Part shown: positions 1 to 11,850 of the stretch, in pieces
Numbering within the stretch: the stretch's first letter is position 1
How the letters are laid out: every line of letters starts with the position of its first letter
From: Cruorifilaria tuberocauda
Lineage: Eukaryota; Nematoda; Chromadorea; Rhabditida; Onchocercidae
NCBI GenBank assembly: GCA_013365365.1
Contig: JABVXU010000527.1
Location: forward strand, 1-37,125
DNA length: 37,125 nt
Direction of reading: 5' to 3'
The notes under the pieces: model-generated
Seen by the model: the letters and a program-made list of their open reading frames with translations, nothing else
What the model was told of the DNA's origin: nothing
Databases searched by the model: none
Made by a program: the position numbers and the translations under genes

Positions 1-174
1 CATTATCATTCATCAGTTCATTACATCATTATCATTTATCAGTTCATAATCATTATCATTTATCAGTTCATAATCATTATCATTTATCAGTTCATTACAT
101 CATTATCATTTATCAGTTCATAATCATTATCATTTATCAGTTCATAATCATTATCATTTATCAGTTCGTTACAT
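1..174. repeat. Tandem satellite with alternating 26- and 24-base units
   Basis: Seven head-to-tail copies run from the window edge: 1-26, 27-50, 51-74, 75-100, 101-124, 125-148 and 149-174. Every unit begins CATTATCATT(T/C)ATCAGTTC. Long units end in (A/G)TTACAT and short ones in ATAAT. The order is long, short, short, long, short, short, long, so there is a 74-base higher-order period. The array is cut by the left edge of the window, so its full size is unknown. No reading frame of interest was seen in it. Confidence 0.95.
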
Positions 175-750
175 CTCATTTCTCATTGTACAGCTTCACC
201 GTGCAAATTTGGCACATATTAGCATAGATGTGTAACAGGTAATACCACTATCACTTTATTTAACTGATCACATTTATCAGTAGTATAAATCTTATTTTCA
301 TTTTACAAACATCAATAGAGAATGCAAGGTCATTCTAATGGCATGTCAATATCTGATCAATCCTTCCTTTCACATCAAATTTCTCTTTAAACATTTTCAT
401 TGTCATTTAAAAATTTTTCTTCTAACAATTACTTTCATAAATGTTTACTTTCTACAGAAGTTATATTACTTGAACAAATAAAAGTTTCAAAATTCGCTTT
501 TTTTCTGCTTAAAATTTCATCTCTCATTTCTCTTCATTACTCATTTACAAACAGTTAAATTTTAAGCGCTTATCTTTTATTTTTTGGATAATTATAAATG
601 CAATGAAAATTATAATTTAATTTTATCATTTGAAAATTTCGTAATGAAAGTACTGAAATCATATTCATTACCTTATCTTATCTTAAATGCATAGATATAC
701 ATTTAGTCGCTTTATTAAGCTGATATTTGGGATAGCTTAATTCGTATATA

Positions 751-840
751 CCATTAAAATTTCACATTTTTTATATTTTCAATTAATTAATTTATGCCAT
801 CAAAATTTCACATTTTTTTTTTGTTCTTAGTTAATTAATT
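751..840. repeat. Imperfect tandem duplication, about 46-base period
   Basis: Copies at 751-793 and 797-840 share the order CCAT(T/C)AAAATTTCACATTTTTT, then a T-rich stretch, then TTAATTAATT. They differ by a few substitutions and small length changes in the T run. This is a small local duplication with no coding content. Confidence 0.7.
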
Positions 841-1010
841 GGGAAAGAATTTTAATTCATTATTTTCAACACATTCTTTGAGATATCACAGTGTTGTTTG
901 CCACCTGTTGCGCAGGTATTCTTCCGTCTCTTTTTACTCTCTATGTAATGTTTTGTAGAAAATTTGTTATTTACATTTACCGGTAATCAATTGAATTTAA
1001 AAAAATCATT

Positions 1011-1118
1011 GCACACATACACATACACACGCACACCTTCCTTCTCTCTCGCGCCAATGTACCTGGAGAGAGGAAGGGAAAGAAAAAGAGAGAGAGAGAG
1101 AGAGGGAGAGGGAGAGAT
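1011..1118. repeat. AC-rich and GA-rich microsatellites
   Basis: An ACACAT/ACAC-type tract at about 1011-1037 is followed by a purine tract of GA and GGGAGA units at about 1066-1118. The open frame through it (964-1158, arginine and glutamate alternation) is a by-product of the dinucleotide repeat. Confidence 0.9.
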
Positions 1119-2381
1119 GAATTTATGGAAAGATTATTTGTTGGCCATTTTTACGTAACCTTACAAAAATAAATTTATTTTCTACAATTACATTCTCTTT
1201 AGGTATTATTAATAAAGTAAAAATTTTATGGTAAAATATTTTTATCGCTGAAAAGTCAATTAATACTTTGAAGAAAATAGGGAGAGAATAGAAAAAAAAG
1301 AACAATGAAACGTCCTTTTTCATAAAATTTCTCATTTTTCCGTTTTTTTTCTTTCTCATTCAATTCCATAAAGTGGAAAAAATGACCTAATTTTCTTGCT
1401 ATTTCTCAATTTTCACGTTGTTTTTTTTGTTTGAATTTTATATCAGTTGGATGAATTTTAATCTGAGCCATATAATGTCTGCACGACTGTATGATATTTC
1501 AACATTACGACTCTTTCCTTTTTGTTCTTTTAACAGATTACTGATAAAATTGCTTTCAACAGATTATTGTATAATCATTGATTTATTTTAAAAAAGGCAA
1601 TACGCTTCAATTTATTTTACTTTTGTCATGAATTTAATAACAGCAATTTACTTTCCTTTCATACTTGTTACTAAAAAAAAGCTAATATTGAAAACAAGAA
1701 ATATTTGATTATAAAAACAGTAAGAGAAATAATTACTCTTTATTACTTTAGGAATTATTACTTAATTCTTTATGTGATATTTGTAATTTTTTTCATTGAA
1801 ACAAATAAATATTACTCATTAGCATTAATTTGTTTTCATTTCTATTTGTGTAATTAATTATTTTTCTCTAAAAAATAATTCAATCATAGTTTACAGGTAA
1901 TGAATTATGAATATGTGAAGTAAATTGACTACTATATTCTATCGATAAATTAATTTCCACTTATCGAAAGAATAGATGAAGGCAATAAGGAAACAGGTAG
2001 GAATGATGATAGTGATAGTTAAAGTACAGATTATTCACAGGTAAGAAATTAGGAAGAATTAAGATTATCTCTGATACAAACAATTTTATGGTAATTATCA
2101 GAGAAACTTAATCGAAAATCACACTTCTATTTACCTTCTAAGATAAATTATGAGAGAGCTACGTGAAGGAGTTGTGATAAAACTTGTTTTTCCTCCTTCT
2201 CTCTTCCTCCTCTCATGAAATCTTTTAAAAAGATTTTCGAAAATAAGCTCAACCTGTTATTATCATAAAGTGTTAAAAATTAAAGGATAGAAAAATAATA
2301 ACAATATCAAATGCTTCAATAGTTATAATTTCTTCATAAAGAAGAAATTGCATTTTGCGCATAATTACTGTTCTTTATTGT

Positions 2382-2382
2382 C

Positions 2383-2416
<34 letters not shown>

Positions 2417-2425
2417 TCATCATCG

Positions 2426-2462
<37 letters not shown>

Positions 2463-2488
2463 TATTATTATTATCGTTATTATCATTC
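2382..2488. repeat. Compound triplet array (CAC)n-(CAT)n-(ATT)n
   Basis: About 107 bases of triplets: CAC units, then a long CAT/ATC run with one CGT interruption, then ATT units with one ATCGTT interruption. All three motifs differ by one base from their neighbour, which suggests growth from one seed by slippage and mutation. No exon borders flank it. Confidence 0.95.
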
Positions 2489-5400
2489 ATAGATTGAGTA
2501 GTATCGTAGATGTGATGTAGATTATGTTTTAAAATGCTATTATGCTTTTCAACAAATTAATTTATCTTTTCATTTCATTTCCACTTTGTAATTACCTTGT
2601 TCAGTTCAATATAATATATAATTCCAATGGTTTCTTCTTTTTCTAGAAAAATACTTTTTTTCGTTTCACTGTTTTTTCGTTTAATTAAATTTCAAGTAAA
2701 TTAAAATGGTAGAAGTTTAAATTATCCAGGTGTATTCATATATATATATATGCGTGTATGCAGTAAAGATTATGGGTTATTACAGTTAACTTAATTTACG
2801 AATATAAGATTAAATTTTTGCTTATACATTAAAATTACTTAATCTAAGTCATATAACTGGTCAATATATAGTGTTGTCGTAATAATAAGCATCATGACAA
2901 GCATAACTATATCAATAAAATTAGCTAAAACAATAAGGCTAACTAAATCAATCAATAAAGATTACTACTAACTTAGTTCAAATTATCTTTTCTCAACAAT
3001 ATTTTCTTATATTGAACAAAATTTTCTTGAAATCTTATAAAACACTTCCGTGAAATTCTCGTTATAAACTAAATACTAAATAATTAAAAGAACAGGTAGA
3101 ATTAGAAGGGTTAGGTAAAATCTACAAAATTTCATCGATCGAGAATGTCGGAATTACCATTTGCCAAATTGGATTTGTAAGATTATTTTGAGTACTACAA
3201 TTATTCGTCAGTTTTCAAATTGGTTCATCAATTTACACTAATTACTACTATATGATAATATGCATATAACAATACTTCTTTACTTTAATTTATCTAACCT
3301 TAACATTTAAATTTTATGGATAAATTAAACTTCTCTCATTTTAAAAAAGAAAAATGCTTAATTAATTATTTGATTTTTTGAAAATCATTCATAACAGAGA
3401 AGAGCAATAAATGGAAAAGAAAAAGAGTTATAATTGAATTAAGATAAAGTTAAATTATATTCTTGTTTACTCAGATAGGGTTAAGAACAAAACATGTTTC
3501 GTAAATTGGCGAAGATCTTTCGTAAACACAATAATTCATTGAAACGGTAGAATACATACCTACTCAGAATACCCACTACTTATTTCATTTATTTATTTAC
3601 TCATTACAGCTTCTTCAAACAGTTTTCTATTTCATTAATTTAACACTTCTTAATTAATCGTTAATAGAATTTAGCACTTCTTAATTACAACCTTATTAAT
3701 TAACCGTTAATAGTTTGTTTTAAAAAGAAAAACATTTATTTTAACTTTTAGACAAATTTTCCAAATAACATCAAATTCTTTATCTTTTTTTCTCTCTTAA
3801 ACTATTTCTTGCTATTCCAATTAAAATTTATGAAAAAAAGAATGGAAAATTCAATTGTTATTTTATTCATACATTCTGCGGAAACTGTCTTTGTCGTTGG
3901 AATCTTTTCATTTTTTTTTTTCTGAAAAAAGTTTGATAGACAGTTTTTTCTCTCTTTCAATATCATTTCATTTTTTAGACGAAGAGAATTTCTCGTTAAA
4001 GAGGTCATTTACATTTACAATAACATTACATTAACTAAAGGCATCTAATAGTTTCATGACAAGAAATTTTATCCTTTCATACTTTCATCAATTTTAATAC
4101 TTTTGGTTTAATTTAATTTAATAATTTAGTATTGTAATTTATTAAGATTTTATATTAAAATTTAGTATTTTTGGATAAATTTAACAAAGTAAGATAAATT
4201 TAATTATCTTAATTTAGATAATTTAATAGTTTTCTCAAGTTCTAGCGATTTTTTTAAACGATTTTTCTTATGGAAATCTTTATGAAACTGAGCAGAAACT
4301 TAAGCTAACGATTGATTGTGTTAAACCGGATAACCAAACCGGAATAACATGGCTGTACAGAGTAATCTTTTAAAACTTGATTATTTCATTTCATTGTTAT
4401 CATTGTAGAAAAAAGTTTGATTTGAAATTGATAAGCTCAACTCTTACCTGTTTTAAAGTTATTTTATTCTTCCCAAATTCTGAACTATTCATTTAAAGAA
4501 AAAAAAGTGTTTGTCATATTAATTGAATTTATTGAATTAAAACTTTTAACAGTTTAAAAGAGATTTTGAGAGTATTCGTTAATGCTATTATCAATTCTGA
4601 TAATTGTAATTTAAAAGGACGAGCATCCCACGTAATTAATCATCAAAATTCATTGAAACGTTTAATAACCGGTTTGCATGGTTGTTGTTAACATATATGA
4701 ATGTGTAGTAGAATTTGTTCATCTAAGATTTGATCAATTTTGTTAATCGAAAAAACTTCTGCGTTTGTTCTAGAAGTTTATAATCTATAATAATTATTGA
4801 AAATAAAATAAAAATTTGAATTTGAATATAAAAAATTTTAATTTAATTTTTTATTATCTAACTTCTAGAATAAAATCACTAATACAGTTTTAGTGCAATA
4901 TCTCAAATTAATCTTAAATATATTTAATGATATTTGAAATCAATTATCCAAATTTCGTTAAATGACAAAACTAATTGAAGATTCGGATCTCTTATTGCTT
5001 AAAAAAATGCTTACATATTTTAAGTACCATAAAATTTAAGTTCCTATAAATTTTTTAAGCGAGTAGAATAGTATAATATAAATGAATGAAGTTTAAATAA
5101 TTGGAATTATTAATTCTAAAAAAGTTTTTTGCACAAATACAACCAGCATATTGCCATTAATTAAAATATCTAAATAACTTTTGAAGTTTCTAATTTTAGA
5201 AAAAATTTTGACAGAATGATATCTTTTCTAAAATTAAAAAATATTAGAATTTCATTACAGTGTTGAATTCATTAATAATCTGAAATAGTTATTGTAATTA
5301 AAATGATAGAGAATAAATCAATTTTGTTTAAAGATCAGTTACTTTAGAAAGTTACAGTTTCATAGAATTAATTCAATTGATAATTACTGTAAAGTTAAGT

Positions 5401-6590
5401 TGAAAAATTACTATAATTGGCTTCTACGATCGCTTCTCTGATCGCTTTTCGCACAAAGGTCAAGTGAGTTTAATTTTTTTTTATTTTCTTTATTGATGGA
5501 TGTTGGAAATTTCCGCCACTTCGCCGTTTTTCACCCATTCCGTCCTCTTATCAAATTCGCCAACTTCATTTGTCTTCGTCGAATCTCTTCACTTCCATCT
5601 CTATCCGATCGCATCATAGATTGCTCAAGCAACTTACTCACAAAACTTACAGTTCTTGAAGGAATATTGAGTCATTGAATCATACTTGCTGTTATTTACA
5701 GATATAATTTTTGTAGAGAATATTAAATCAAATAAAATTTATTTGCTTTTGTAATTATTGATTTTATTTTCTCTAGGTAAATAGTGTAAGCAAATGGTAA
5801 ATAGCGAGAAAATTAGATTGATAAACAAATAAATAAGGAAAATAAATTGTAAAAATTTGTTCAAACATAAATTTCTGAATATTAGGATGGGATAGATATA
5901 GGAGGAAATCTTTTAAAACTTTTAATTATTTGTTAATATAACTTTTTTGCGAGATTTTATTCAGTACTTTTTCAGAGTAATGTGGTAAATTCTTCATTTA
6001 AATATTAAAAAAAATGTGATTCAAATGTATTTTTGTTTCTTAAATGTATTCTTTGTATTTTTTAAAAATTTATACCGTACATTTATTACAGTTAGGGAAT
6101 GTTTGATCAAATGCTTTAGAGATTCCATTATATTCTGATATGGATGTTTTTCTAATTTTTATTCTTATCTTGAATTCTTATCATTTATTTTCTTTCTGTT
6201 AAATGCAAAAAGAAAAATAATTAGTACATTAATCTGTGTTTTGAAGTGAAAAAAACGAGTTTTTAATCGAACTATTTTTATCATTCGAATTTGTTAACTT
6301 AAAAAAGAAACAAAACTCTCTTTAATAAGTAAAAACATTTCCTTTCCTTCCATTTAAAAATTAAAAGTATTTAAAAGAAGTGAAAATTGAAGTATAAAGT
6401 ATATCTTATTATCTTTAATACTTTTCATACCGAAGTACACTGTGTTAATTTCATTAGAGAAAATGTTTATTAATTAAAATTAATTTTTTCCTTCCTGCTA
6501 ATTTCTTCCTCTAAAATCGTCTAAAATAAAATTTAATGAAAATGAAATATGTCATTTCATGTGATATTTTTCTTCGTAAATTAAAAAATT

Positions 6591-6597
6591 ACAGGTA
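6591..6597 (+). promoter_or_regulatory. Probable trans-splice acceptor of the LAPTM-like gene
   Basis: An acceptor-like ATTACAG ends at 6594, and the start codon follows at 6598 after only three bases (GTA). A very short leader after an AG acceptor is typical of spliced-leader trans-splicing in nematodes. Joining to an unseen upstream 5' exon by cis-splicing is the alternative. Confidence 0.5.
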
Positions 6598-8527
6598 ATG
6601 AACAGGAGGGAAATGATAGTAGAATCGGATCATAGAGATGGGATAGCGGAATCTACCACCGTAACGAAGACGGTAAAACGAGAAAACCGGTGTTGTTGCA
6701 GCTTATTACACGTAACAACCGCTACATCGTTAATTGGTTGCTTGGAATTGTGCTATTTTTTATTTGAGGTACGAATTTTATGATAGTACTGGAAAGGTTA
6801 AATCAATTTTTTACCCAAATACAATTATCTGTTTGAGTTGGTGCAATATAATTACTGTAATTTAGGTCTTTTCAACAATATATCATTTTGCTCAAACGGG
6901 TGAACAGTATCTTCTTTCCTTATCAATATCACTCTTCGGTGTACTTCTTGCTTTCACTGCTTCTATCTTACTCTTTATTGCTATCAAAACATCAACTCCA
7001 TATCTACTGGTACCACATTTACTCATGCAGGTAGTATCTAGCATTCATTTTGCTAATTCAGGTAGCACCTGATTTTATTCTGAAATTTGCAATAATTTTT
7101 TCCTGCACTATAAATCCATAATTATTTATTTATTAGTAAATATTTTATAATTGCTATACAATACGAAATGACTTTTGATTATTACTACCTGTCTTTTAGC
7201 AATCTTGCTTATTTCAGTACTTTTTTTATTTTAAATTTATTGTTATTTGTGTGGAATAGGAATTTTTTGCTTAACTCAATTTGGTGTTCATTCATAATTT
7301 CCGGCTATGTAATACTTACTCTTTATGAGAGATAAATGAAATATTTTCGAAAAATTTCAGGCTGCAGCAATATGTATGCTATCACTTGTTTGTTTATTTT
7401 GTTTATTCGCTCTAATTGCTGGAACAAGTCTGGATTTTAGGTTGGATATTTTTTGTTAATTTGAGAGAAATGTCATTGAGTAGTCTTTTAGCAAAGAATT
7501 CTTTCATTCTATTCGCATTGATTTGATTTGTTGAGAATTCATTTCTCAGATGAAATTTCTATTAAAAAATTATCATTTATTTTCAAAAAGATAATTCATA
7601 TAAAAATAAACTTTGCTAGTTTACAGTAATTGAGATCATTTAATTAAAGTTTCAAACCTTCCTATCAGGATTTACTAATCTTAATAAAAGCTAAACACGT
7701 CGTAAATTAGGCTTCCGAAGAATCGCTCAAAATGTCATTTTTCTTGACCTTTCTTTTTATGCAATCGTTATCAATAGCTATTTAACATTTTGTCGTTTTG
7801 TTCGAAGCATGCAAAATTGACACACCAAATTTGAGTTCGGTGTAATAACTTCGGAAGTTTAAGAGAACTTAAAATGGCATTTTTAAAATTAATTTACAAC
7901 ATTTTTTTTAATTTAGAAAACTTTCCACAAACCGAATTTTCAAATGAAATAAGACCTAATTTGATGATGCATTCACAGAAACAAAATTTAATTTAAATTT
8001 TAGGATTGTTAGCGTGGAAGACAGTACTGCCAGTGATTTGACGTTAAGTACAACGGGCAAATCAACCTACGAACTAATTTACATATCTCAAGCTCTTGCA
8101 CTAATCTTATCCTTTAGTTGTCTATTTCTACTTTTACTCGATTTATTGCAGGTAACCACTCATTTTAATATTTCTCTCTAAATTAAAAATTCTAATAACA
8201 ATGTAAATTTCACTTCAGAAATGCTGAAATTGGAATGAAGCATTAATTAATTGTTAAATTAAGCTTTGCAAAGGAAAAAAAATTGAAGTATAGCTAATTA
8301 ACAATCATTAATTACAGGTGTGGATGTTCATTATTGTTTTTCGATGTTTTTTTCATCTGCAAGAAAAAGCAATTCTAAAAGCTCAACATATTATCACTGT
8401 AAATAATGATAGTGAAAATAGAATACGAGGAAACAAAAGACAGAACTGTACAGTAAACGATACAATAAATAATAATTGTTTTTCATTGGAAATGAATTCA
8501 ACGAAATTTATCCGTAATAATCATTGA
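6598..8527 (+). CDS. LAPTM4/5-like (Mtp family) four-pass membrane protein
   Basis: Exons 6598-6768, 6866-7030, 7361-7440, 8004-8151 and 8318-8527 (stop included) join with agreeing phases into 257 residues. After a hydrophilic, positively charged head (about 30 residues) comes a CCC cluster followed by HVTTATSLIG. This resembles the start of LAPTM4/5 proteins, which carry a cysteine cluster followed by HVRTGT. Four hydrophobic segments follow: about 40-57, 76-98, 109-131 and 158-180, the last running on into the segment at the start of exon 5. The motif PYLLVPHLLMQ ends exon 2, at the place where LAPTM proteins have an aromatic-proline segment before the third helix. The family sits in late endosomes and lysosomes and affects small-molecule and ceramide transport and receptor sorting. 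The C-tail (about 50 residues, asparagine-rich) shows no PPxY or clear tyrosine signal, which many relatives use. The fold is well supported; the family name is by motif resemblance only. Confidence 0.7.
7712..7857. repeat. Inverted CTTCCGAAG/CTTCGGAAG pair inside intron 3
   Basis: CTTCCGAAG at 7712-7720 and its reverse complement at 7849-7857 bracket about 130 bases in the longest intron of the LAPTM-like gene. The similarity extends imperfectly outward through TTA/TAA-rich flanks. An inner ACACC...GGTGT stem lies at about 7822-7843. It could be a small MITE-like relic or simply an RNA hairpin; there is no coding capacity. Confidence 0.4.
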
Positions 8528-8607
8528 AAATAGTAAATGAATTATGATTATGAAATTTTCTCATGAATAGGAGCTTTCATATTAGTTTCTAAAAAAAGAA
8601 AAAAATC

Positions 8608-8613
8608 AATAAA
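8608..8613 (+). terminator. Polyadenylation signal of the LAPTM-like gene
   Basis: AATAAA lies 81 bases after the stop codon at 8527, a normal distance for a nematode 3' UTR. Confidence 0.6.
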
Positions 8614-11600
8614 GCGATCGATCGAACAGTCTTCTGCGATGATCTCATCATTTCAACGTGTTATTCTATCACTTGTTATGCTGTTTTTCTCGTTTTTTTT
8701 TGTTGAATGAAAAAAAAATTTACGAAATTGATGATGACTTTTCACATTAATCATTCATACATACAATGAAAATGATGATCTGAAAAGTTAAGGTAAAGGT
8801 TAAAGAGGTTAAAAGAGGAAAAAGGTTATGAAATGAGTTGGAATTCTTCAATTTGATTGGTCGATTGTAAATAACGAAGAAAAGTATATTCTATTTCTAA
8901 TACCAATTTCGAAAATTGGGAAAAAAACAGCTACGATTACAAAAGAAGAATTTTTTTTCTTACTATTGAAGCTGTAGAATTTTTTCCTGTTAACTCATTT
9001 ATAAATTTCGTTTTAAAAGGTGTAAATATCAAGATTTGATTGGTATTATTTTGAATTTTTCGATGACGTCAACTATCTTCATCCCATCTCTCATTCCTCA
9101 TTACCTGTTTTCATTTCACACCTGCTCATTCACGATTATCAATCAAACAGCTATATCATCGGGAAGTTGCATGAAGTTGTGATGGAACGAATGTGCAATG
9201 TTTACTGATTAATGTTAATGAATAAACTTTTAATTGCTTTAAAAAGTGATAATTATTATATGAGATTAAAATTGATTCAAATTGGGATTTCACATTCCTA
9301 TCATTCACTACAATCAAACGATCGATTCAGATGACTGATAATTTGGATAATAAAATCATTCAATTTTCCAGATTAATAATTGAGTGATCAAATCATCCTC
9401 AAATGATAACAGAACTTCGAAAGCGGCCTATCTGACAAAACATAAATTGGCTAACAAAATTCAAAATTACAAATTGTTCATCTTATATAACTAATTATAT
9501 ATTATTGTATCCAATATTTATTGAAATTTTGCCAATTTCTTAAAATAAATTTTTGAAAATAAAAATTCAAATTGACTTATAATTTTCTTTCTAATGAAAA
9601 ATAACTCTTTTGCATTATTGTTTTTTCAAATTGCTTATAACAAACTAATTTGAAATAATTTACTGATATATATAATTATGACTGAGTGGGTACCCTTGAT
9701 TCCTTATACTATTTGACAGGTAAGCCAAAACACAGTTATTCTAACTTTCTCTCTTTCATTTCCTCACCTAATTGAAGAACCAATTTGGGTAATCAATCAA
9801 TACAATTTGAGTAAACACTACTGACTTGTTTAACTTCACATATCATTTTATGTGATAACCCCTATAAAATAGAAGTGATAGAGGGAGAAAGTTAGTTTAA
9901 ATGATCGCTCCATTACTTTTAATATTTCTATTCAAAAATTTTCCATTCCTCAAATTTACTTCATTCATTTCTTTATTACATCGATTTGTTATCACTTAGA
10001 ATGAAAAAAAAGAGAAACTAACTGATAAAATCACTTTATCAACTAGAGTACATTCATTCTGATATTCGATTGATATCCTATTGAATTTCAATTAATTACT
10101 TTTTAGTACTGTTCAGCTAATTGTTTTCAAATTTGCTACAAACAACAAGAAATAATATTTTATTCAATCGAAATTTATACAAGCAAATTGAATAGTAACA
10201 AAATAGTGAGGATAGTTTTCGCAAAAGTAATTTTAAGCAGTGTGAAGTATAGGTAATCGTCAAGTATTCTATAAATAAGCTTGTACTAAAATATAATTAA
10301 CTTAGCTTAGATCTAGCTATGTAATTATACAATTGATGTAAGTAACTTGAGAATTAGCTTAAATTGAAAGTGGAAGGCGAAATACTATGCTTAGGTAAAC
10401 TTAGGTAAAGTAATCAAATGATCAAATTTTTTTTTACATTGAATTACAACATGCAGTTTTGCAATACAACAGTTTTAAATTCCATCTAAACATTTTAAAC
10501 TTAAATTTAATATAAAATTCAAGCTTGAGCTACAATTTCTCTAAAAAAATTTCAAATGAAAAATATTAAAATATGGAATAATATAAGTAATGTAAGTGAA
10601 ATATATAAGTAATTGAGATATATAAGTTAAGTAAAAGTATGCTTACTCGATTACTATTCAATTACTGTATGTACAAGAAGTTATGAACCACTTTCAAAAA
10701 CGGTAGGATGATTTCTTTTTTTGTTTTGAAATGATAAAATTAGTAGTAGTAAAAAATTTTTCACGTAGATATGTGTTTATTTTCACTGAATTTGTTGATC
10801 AAAATAATTTCTCATTAAAATAAATAAATATCATGAAGATTTGTTGAATTAATTGCTTAATTTCGAAATAGATAAACTATCAATATATGCTAAGATCAAA
10901 TTTCTAATTTATTTCAGGTAACATCAATAACACCTCCTATACCTCCATTCCCTATCATATCAAAATTATTTACCACCATCTATTTTCACCCTCTATCGAT
11001 CTTTCATCTTCTGGTTTTTATCGAAAGAACCTGCTTTTCATAAGCATTATAGCATCGATTAACAATTCAGATAGTTTTAGAGACATTGAAACTTTTCTCT
11101 TTCTCTTCACCTGCCTGCTTTATTTATTTCTTTTAAAAATAATAGCATAATTGTAGTAAAGAAAAAAATTAATGATGAAAAGAAAATTTAACTTTAAAAT
11201 AAATTAGTTAATAGAAATTCTTCTACTTTTTAACGACTGTCGAAATCAAAAAAGTTCCATTCCTTACCTTACTAATAACTTTTGATTACAACATTACTAA
11301 TTTATTCATCAGTATCAGTATTACCTCAAAAAGTATTTCTATCAACCTAATAGAATTATTATGAAATTTTTTCTCCGGCAAAATTCTACTATTCATGTTT
11401 TCCTGTTTTTTTTCTCCTTAATTTCATTCTTCAGAATCTTCAATGTAGCCTCTATCACAATTCAAGACGATTAAATGATCCCTCTGAAATTTACGGTCTT
11501 TTCGAAATATATATATAAATAAATATAATTTCTTCTAGATCATTCAATGAATAATTAAAATTTACAAGTTCCGGTTTAACCGAAAAGAGATTCGATTCTT

Positions 11601-11850
11601 TTACGGGAATCCCTCTTTCCGTATTCGATTACTCGATGATTATTTGCTATCATTCAAATTATTTCTGAAATTTTTATTCATCATACAACATTATCGTTCT
11701 TCATATAGCGTACTCATCATTACTTACTGATCATTTAGCTTACTTCTTAAAATCATTATCAAAACTCATCAAAATTTATTGAAATAATCAATACATGGTT
11801 TTTTTTTTATTAATGTAATAAAGCAAAGTACATTTCAAACATATTCTGAA
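8614..11850. other. Gene-free region between LAPTM-like and PTR genes
   Basis: AT-rich sequence with no supported exon. At 9716 there is ACAGGTAAG behind a moderately T-rich stretch, and at 10915 a TTTCAGGTAAC. Both look like joined splice acceptor and donor. A frame open from about 10918 to 11149 has no ATG and no recognisable protein content. The PTR promoter or an untranslated leader exon probably lies toward the right end; no motif marks it. Confidence 0.55.

Larger units (their letters stand above)
175..6590. other. Gene-free AT-rich region upstream of the LAPTM-like gene
   Basis: No exon chain with compatible splice phases was found on either strand. The stretch holds microsatellites (near 1011-1118 and 2382-2488), a near-duplicate pair of about 43 bases (751-793 and 797-840), and a C-rich patch at about 5490-5660 with three GATCGC words nearby (about 5428, 5441 and 5608). 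That patch carries an open frame on the plus strand and a short one on the minus strand, but neither has splice support or recognisable protein content. Several ACAGGTAA/G words occur here on the plus strand. Distal promoter or UTR sequence for the gene at 6598 may lie here; none can be pinned down. Confidence 0.6.

Noticed and set aside
1..174. CRISPR array
   Set aside because: Units abut with no unique spacers, and the rest of the window is eukaryotic.
964..1158. 64-residue open frame rich in arginine and glutamate
   Set aside because: It is produced by the GA microsatellite and has no splice or domain support.
5493..5678. Open frame in a C-rich patch, and a shorter minus-strand frame
   Set aside because: Neither has flanking splice sites in phase or a recognisable motif; kept only as a compositional patch.
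10918..11149. Long frame without ATG behind TTTCAGGTAAC
   Set aside because: No continuation, no family resemblance, and the acceptor is fused to a donor; it could be chance.
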